From an uncultured Clostridia bacterium (lineage in GTDB: Bacteria; Bacillota; Clostridia; Christensenellales; UBA1242): a stretch of 46,787 nt of DNA. This document shows positions 43,283 through 46,787 of this stretch, piece by piece (position 1 is the first letter of the stretch; every line of letters starts with the position of its first letter). The stretch spans positions 1 through 46,787 of the forward strand of contig CALVJJ010000009.1 of the NCBI GenBank assembly GCA_944332185.1, written 5' to 3'. The notes under the pieces are model-generated. The model did not search any database. It was not told the DNA's origin and saw only the letters and a list, made by a program, of their open reading frames with translations. A program made the translations under genes and the position numbers.

Positions 43283-44197
43283 TTATCTTGAGTCTTGTGG
43301 ATCAGGGAAAAACTGTCCGTCACTTGTAAGATAGCCAACAAAATGTTTTTTTCCATGAGCATCATATTCGTAATATGGTTCGCCTTCTCCTAGACATTCA
43401 TTTTGATCATAATAGACAGGATTTTCGTTGCTGGAAGTTTTTGTATAGGTAGTATTGTCTATCATTTGTGTATCAGGGTGCATGATATAATACACTTTGA
43501 TGGCTTTTCTAATGGCTTGAATATCTTTTGTTTTTAGATAAGTGTCTACAATGATATTGAGTAAAAGAGGATTGTACTGTGTACCCAAATATTCGTACAT
43601 AGCATTGATTTTTAATTGACTTTCTTTGTTGGCGACAATAGGAGTTTGGTCCAAATTGGTATGCAATTTTGAAAAAGGCATTTTTTCTTTGCTTTCTTGT
43701 AAACATTCTTTTTTAATATCTTGATACAAATCATATAAAGTTGCTTCTTGTTGTTTTTGATTGCGAATATCTAGATATCTTATTTTTCTTTCATTGAATT
43801 TTTCCACCATATCTTTGAGAAGTTGATAGTAACTATACATACTTGGCAAATCAAAAAAATCATAAATTCTATACATTTTATTGCCTTGACGAAGTCTATG
43901 GTAAATATTATTCTTTTGTTCTAATGTGAATTTGTTTAGATAGAATTGTTCATAAATATTTTGAATTTCTTTAGCCAAACTTTTTTCTTTTGTGATTTCT
44001 TTTTCTTTGGGAGCCCATGAAGAAACTTGATTGTTTTGTGCATACTGATACATAGAGGTAGGACAGTATGTATACAGAATACCTCTTAATTGTTTACCAT
44101 ACGTATTGATTTCACGACGAACCAAATAGAGCATAATTTGTTCGAGAGAATACGTTTTATTACGATAGGAAAATGGTATGGTTGTTGTCTCTTGCAT
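43283..44197 (-). CDS. Hypothetical soluble protein, 304 aa
   Basis: Not recognised. Start at MQETTT with GGAGGGG eight bases upstream; TATAAT lies about 25 bases further up. Helix-rich, with many Tyr, Lys and Gln residues; residues about 100-140 and 180-240 resemble helical hairpins, and the C-terminus ends in a beta-hairpin-like GEPYYEYDAHGKKHFVGY segment. No membrane segment. Single gene. Confidence 0.7.
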   Translation of the reverse strand: MQETTTIPFSYRNKTYSLEQIMLYLVRREINTYGKQLRGILYTYCPTSMYQYAQNNQVSSWAPKEKEITKEKSLAKEIQNIYEQFYLNKFTLEQKNNIYHRLRQGNKMYRIYDFFDLPSMYSYYQLLKDMVEKFNERKIRYLDIRNQKQQEATLYDLYQDIKKECLQESKEKMPFSKLHTNLDQTPIVANKESQLKINAMYEYLGTQYNPLLLNIIVDTYLKTKDIQAIRKAIKVYYIMHPDTQMIDNTTYTKTSSNENPVYYDQNECLGEGEPYYEYDAHGKKHFVGYLTSDGQFFPDPQDSR

Positions 44198-44305
44198 AGA
44201 AAACCCCTCCACTTGTTTTTTCTATTATACCATAGATAAGTTCCTATGGGAAGACCTTATTTTTATTTTTTGTAGAAAATTTACAGATATACTATAACAG
44301 ATTCA

Positions 44306-44335
44306 TTGACCGTAAAATGCTTATTTTGATATACT
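44306..44335 (+). promoter_or_regulatory. Promoter of the hydrogenase gene
   Basis: TTGACC, 18 bp, TATACT; leader of about 68 bases. Confidence 0.75.
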
Positions 44336-44410
44336 AATAAAGAAAAATACGGGTAAAACTATGTATTTTTACAAGTGTACAACAGTACAAGATAAAGATA
44401 TGAGGTGTCT

Positions 44411-45916
44411 ATGGAAAAACATTTTTTTAGTGATATTGTTGTCCCAATCGAACCGGATAATGTCAGCATTAGAAGAGATTGGAGCAAATGTATTCAATGT
44501 GGAATGTGTAAAAATGTGTGTTCTCACTTGATGCATGTCAGTGATCAATATACATTACAAGAGACCAACGATGAAGCAGTTTGTATCAACTGTGGACAGT
44601 GCAGTGTAGTGTGTCCAACAGGAGCAATTCATGTGGTTAGTGAAGTAGATTTTGTCAAGAATGCACTAGCTGATGATGAAAAAATTGTGACTTTCAGTAT
44701 GTCTCCAGCTGTACGAGTAAGTATTGGAGAAGCTTTTGGTATAGAAAGTGGTACAAATCTAGAGAAAAAAATCATCACACTTCTTAAAAATATGGGTGTA
44801 GATTATGTGTTTGATACCACATTTGGTGCAGATTTGACCATTATGGAAGAAGCCAGTGAGTTAGTAGATAGAATTAAAAATGGGGGTGTGCTTCCTCAAT
44901 TCACGAGTTGTTGTCCAGCATGGGTAAAATATGTCGAAACCTTTTATCCTTCTATGATAGATCACTTGTCGACTACAAAAAGCCCGATTGGTATGCAAGG
45001 AGCTGTGATCAAATTGTTTTTCTCTAAAGTCAAACAGATTGATCCTACTAGATTAGTCAATGTTGCCTTAGTTCCTTGTACTGCTAAAAAAATGGAGATA
45101 AGACGAGAAGAATTAAGAAGCGCTGGAAAAGAACTAGGTATTCCTACTATGAGAGATATGGACTATGCAATTTCAGTGCGAGAACTGGTCGAATGGATTA
45201 AAGAGATGGGAATTGATTTTGCACAATTACCAGATAGTGAGTTTGATGATGTGTTAGGAAAAGGTAGTGCCTCAGGTGTGATCTTTGGGAATAGTGGTGG
45301 TGTGATGGAAGCAGCATTACGAACAGCGCATTACTTGTTAACAGGCAAGAATATAGATGATCAATTATTAGAGTTGTCTGCTATTCGAGGTCTAGGAAAA
45401 CGCAAAAAAACCTCTTTTGTCATAGGGGATACCACCATCAATGTCGCTGTAGTCTACACGACTAGGAATGCAGATGAACTATTAAAAGATATCATTAGTG
45501 GCAAGGAAAATAATTTACATTTTGTGGAAGTCATGGCCTGTCCAGGAGGGTGTATTGGAGGAGCAGGACAACCAAAAGAAAATGTTGATGATGAATTGAG
45601 ACAAAAACGTATTGGGGGACTATATCATGACGATAAAATTATGAAAGTTAAGTTTAGTCATGAAAATCCTGATATCAAACGATGTTATCAAGAGTATTTT
45701 GGAAAACCACTCAGCAAACTTTCTAAAAAGATATTGCATACCACTTACCGAGATCGAAGTGGAATCTTAGGACAAAAAGATAAGAATAGTACTATATCTA
45801 CCGAACAAGATACTGTTTGGGTATGTCCAGTATGTGGATATGAACACCATGGAGCACAACCACCAATGCAATGTCCGTTGTGTGGAATACCGGGAAAAGA
45901 ATTTCGTAAAAAATAG
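44411..45916 (+). CDS. [FeFe]-hydrogenase, group B type, with C-terminal rubredoxin-like domain
   Basis: Reversible proton reduction / H2 oxidation in anaerobes. 501 aa. Two 4Fe-4S ferredoxin clusters: Cys27, 30, 33, 37 and Cys58, 61, 64, 68. The three H-cluster motifs are complete: TSCCPAW at 165-171, PCTAKKME at 222-229 and EVMACPGGCIGGAGQP at 373-388. TSCCPAW (not PGW) points to group B, like C. pasteurianum CpIII. The last 30 residues (CPVCGYEH...CPLCG) form a rubredoxin-like iron site, an extra electron-transfer domain. ATG start after GAGGTG; a GTG two codons earlier overlaps the ribosome site. Confidence 0.93.
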   Translation: MEKHFFSDIVVPIEPDNVSIRRDWSKCIQCGMCKNVCSHLMHVSDQYTLQETNDEAVCINCGQCSVVCPTGAIHVVSEVDFVKNALADDEKIVTFSMSPAVRVSIGEAFGIESGTNLEKKIITLLKNMGVDYVFDTTFGADLTIMEEASELVDRIKNGGVLPQFTSCCPAWVKYVETFYPSMIDHLSTTKSPIGMQGAVIKLFFSKVKQIDPTRLVNVALVPCTAKKMEIRREELRSAGKELGIPTMRDMDYAISVRELVEWIKEMGIDFAQLPDSEFDDVLGKGSASGVIFGNSGGVMEAALRTAHYLLTGKNIDDQLLELSAIRGLGKRKKTSFVIGDTTINVAVVYTTRNADELLKDIISGKENNLHFVEVMACPGGCIGGAGQPKENVDDELRQKRIGGLYHDDKIMKVKFSHENPDIKRCYQEYFGKPLSKLSKKILHTTYRDRSGILGQKDKNSTISTEQDTVWVCPVCGYEHHGAQPPMQCPLCGIPGKEFRKK

Positions 45917-45947
45917 ATAGGTTGTTTTGACCTGTCTATTTCTTTTT
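45911..45947 (+). terminator. Terminator of the hydrogenase gene
   Basis: AAATAGATAGGT / ACCTGTCTATTT stem, 7-base loop and T-rich tail. Confidence 0.8.
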
Positions 45948-45966
45948 AGACATAAGTTGCTATAAC

Positions 45967-46011
45967 TAGACAACTTTTTTATATAACGAATAGGATCGAT
46001 GTTGTTATAAT
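45967..46011 (+). promoter_or_regulatory. Possible Spo0A-controlled promoter of the SpoIIE-like gene
   Basis: TATAAT at 46006-46011 without a good -35 at 17 bp. The minus strand at 45967-45974 reads TTGTCTAG, close to the 0A box TTGTCGAA. A -10 with a poor -35 and an upstream 0A box resembles Spo0A-activated promoters; this is tentative. Confidence 0.35.
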
Positions 46012-46029
46012 GAAAACATGAGGTGAAAC

Positions 46030-46787
46030 ATGGAACAAGTCATAACAACATCAATACAACAAGAAAGGATAAAAGTAAAACAAATTTTATCTTTTGTATT
46101 GCAGTGCCTTCTTTTTTATGTAATTACAGGATCCCAAATACAAGGGTTTGGTTCCTATTATTTTTGTTTTGGTGTCTATTTTGCATTGCTTTGGTGTCAT
46201 TTTAATCCCTTTTTCTTATCTATTTCCTATCTAGTAGGGTGTGGTCTTCGTTCTTTGACAATGATAGGACTTTATGTCCATACCACAACCATCTTATTTG
46301 GTATGATTTTATCTATTTTGTTGTTGCGAGACAAAAAAACGATCAATCGATATATATGGATTGCTTTGTCTGGATTATCACAAGTCATGCTATTATACCA
46401 ACATAGTACTGATCTAATATCAGCAGTTGTATGCTGTGCTGGTGTATTATTAGGTATGGTAGTGACTTATATTGCTATCTGTTGTTTTTCAGGCACCATT
46501 ATTCGAGGGTATACAAAAAAATTAAACCTTGACGAACAAATATGTTTGTATATTTTAGGGCTTATCTTTGCTATGGGTTTGCCAACATCTATATATGGTG
46601 TCAATCTATTTTTATGGATTTCTACGTTTTGTATTTTGTCTTTATCGTATTTAAAAAAATCACAATTTTTGATTTTAATCAGTGTATTATTTGGACTAGG
46701 GGGATATTTTTCATCATTTTATTCTGGATATGTGGTAGGGTATGTACTCATTGGACTTATGATTCTCGCATTTAAAAACACCAATAG
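46030..46787 (+). CDS. Multi-pass membrane protein, N-terminal part, SpoIIE-like (runs off the right edge)
   Basis: An open frame of 252 codons without stop to the window end, starting MEQVITTS after GAGGTGAAAC. It has about eight to nine hydrophobic helices separated by very short loops, with a LLRDKKT loop near residue 100 and KKLNLDEQICLYILGLIFAMGLP near 170. This resembles the ten-helix N-terminal membrane domain of the sporulation phosphatase SpoIIE, whose short loops and L-x-x-E-x-x-x-x-L pattern before the last helices are similar. The PP2C domain that would confirm it lies outside. Another polytopic membrane protein is possible. Confidence 0.55.
   Translation, partial: MEQVITTSIQQERIKVKQILSFVLQCLLFYVITGSQIQGFGSYYFCFGVYFALLWCHFNPFFLSISYLVGCGLRSLTMIGLYVHTTTILFGMILSILLLRDKKTINRYIWIALSGLSQVMLLYQHSTDLISAVVCCAGVLLGMVVTYIAICCFSGTIIRGYTKKLNLDEQICLYILGLIFAMGLPTSIYGVNLFLWISTFCILSLSYLKKSQFLILISVLFGLGGYFSSFYSGYVVGYVLIGLMILAFKNTN

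Noticed and set aside
1..46787. CRISPR arrays, insertion-sequence transposases, restriction or abortive-infection systems
   Set aside because: I looked for regularly spaced repeats, transposase motifs and defence gene clusters and saw none beyond the recombinase tail and the two tRNA scars.

Overview
The window is an AT-rich stretch of chromosome from an anaerobic, endospore-forming member of the Clostridia (Firmicutes). Sporulation is indicated by a complete Spo0A, a YyaC-type spore protein, a collagen-like Gly-Pro-Thr protein of the spore-surface type, and a multi-pass membrane protein cut by the right edge that resembles the N-terminus of SpoIIE. Anaerobic life is indicated by an [FeFe]-hydrogenase with a rubredoxin-like tail and a desulfoferrodoxin. 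Genes have strong AAGGAG-type ribosome sites, many sigma-A promoters have near-consensus boxes with 17-bp spacing, and most transcription units end in a clear hairpin plus T-run. I cannot name the genus.

Layout. 1-540: the C-terminal tail of a large serine recombinase runs into tRNA-Ser(UGA), which is followed by a partial, scrambled second copy of that tRNA. 540-6490: a small unknown gene, L-lactate dehydrogenase plus an unknown partner, YyaC-like protein, a lipoprotein trypsin-like protease, and an operon of ComEC-like metallo-beta-lactamase, TtcA-like thiolase and MazG-like pyrophosphohydrolase. 6670-9680: a Fic-domain protein lacking the usual catalytic His, uracil-DNA glycosylase with an apparently leaderless mRNA, and an internally duplicated unknown protein. 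9680-10240: tRNA-Thr(GGU) with a 63-bp direct repeat of its 3' half and terminator. 10250-16650: deoD-dfx, a TPR glycosyltransferase, the collagen-like gene, tRNA-Arg(CCU), a second MazG-like gene with a membrane partner, DegV and GalU-like genes. 16760-20640: a four-gene operon with queH (tRNA queuosine) and a U32 peptidase of the RlhA type. 20720-26300: a coiled-coil protein, spo0A with a long AT-rich upstream region holding an 0A box, a small membrane protein, dgkA, a CmpB-type membrane protein and a leucine-rich-repeat surface protein. 26300-31290: Ca2+-type P-ATPase, argS and a GNAT-like protein, closely packed. 31566-46787: ftsH with a long charged tail, several membrane-anchored proteins of unknown function including two sets of paralogues, ychF, uppP, lemA, serS, the hydrogenase and the SpoIIE-like fragment.

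Most genes are ordinary housekeeping. The parts that deserve attention are (i) the two tRNA loci with the same architecture (intact tRNA, partial direct repeat, and an 11-12 bp inverted copy of a tRNA segment in between), which look like scars of integrated elements; (ii) a Spo0A whose receiver lacks the usual acidic pair; (iii) a Fic protein with Gln in place of the catalytic His; and (iv) two families of unknown membrane-anchored paralogues between 34.6 and 43.2 kb. All functional calls are from reading motifs by eye; no database search was run.
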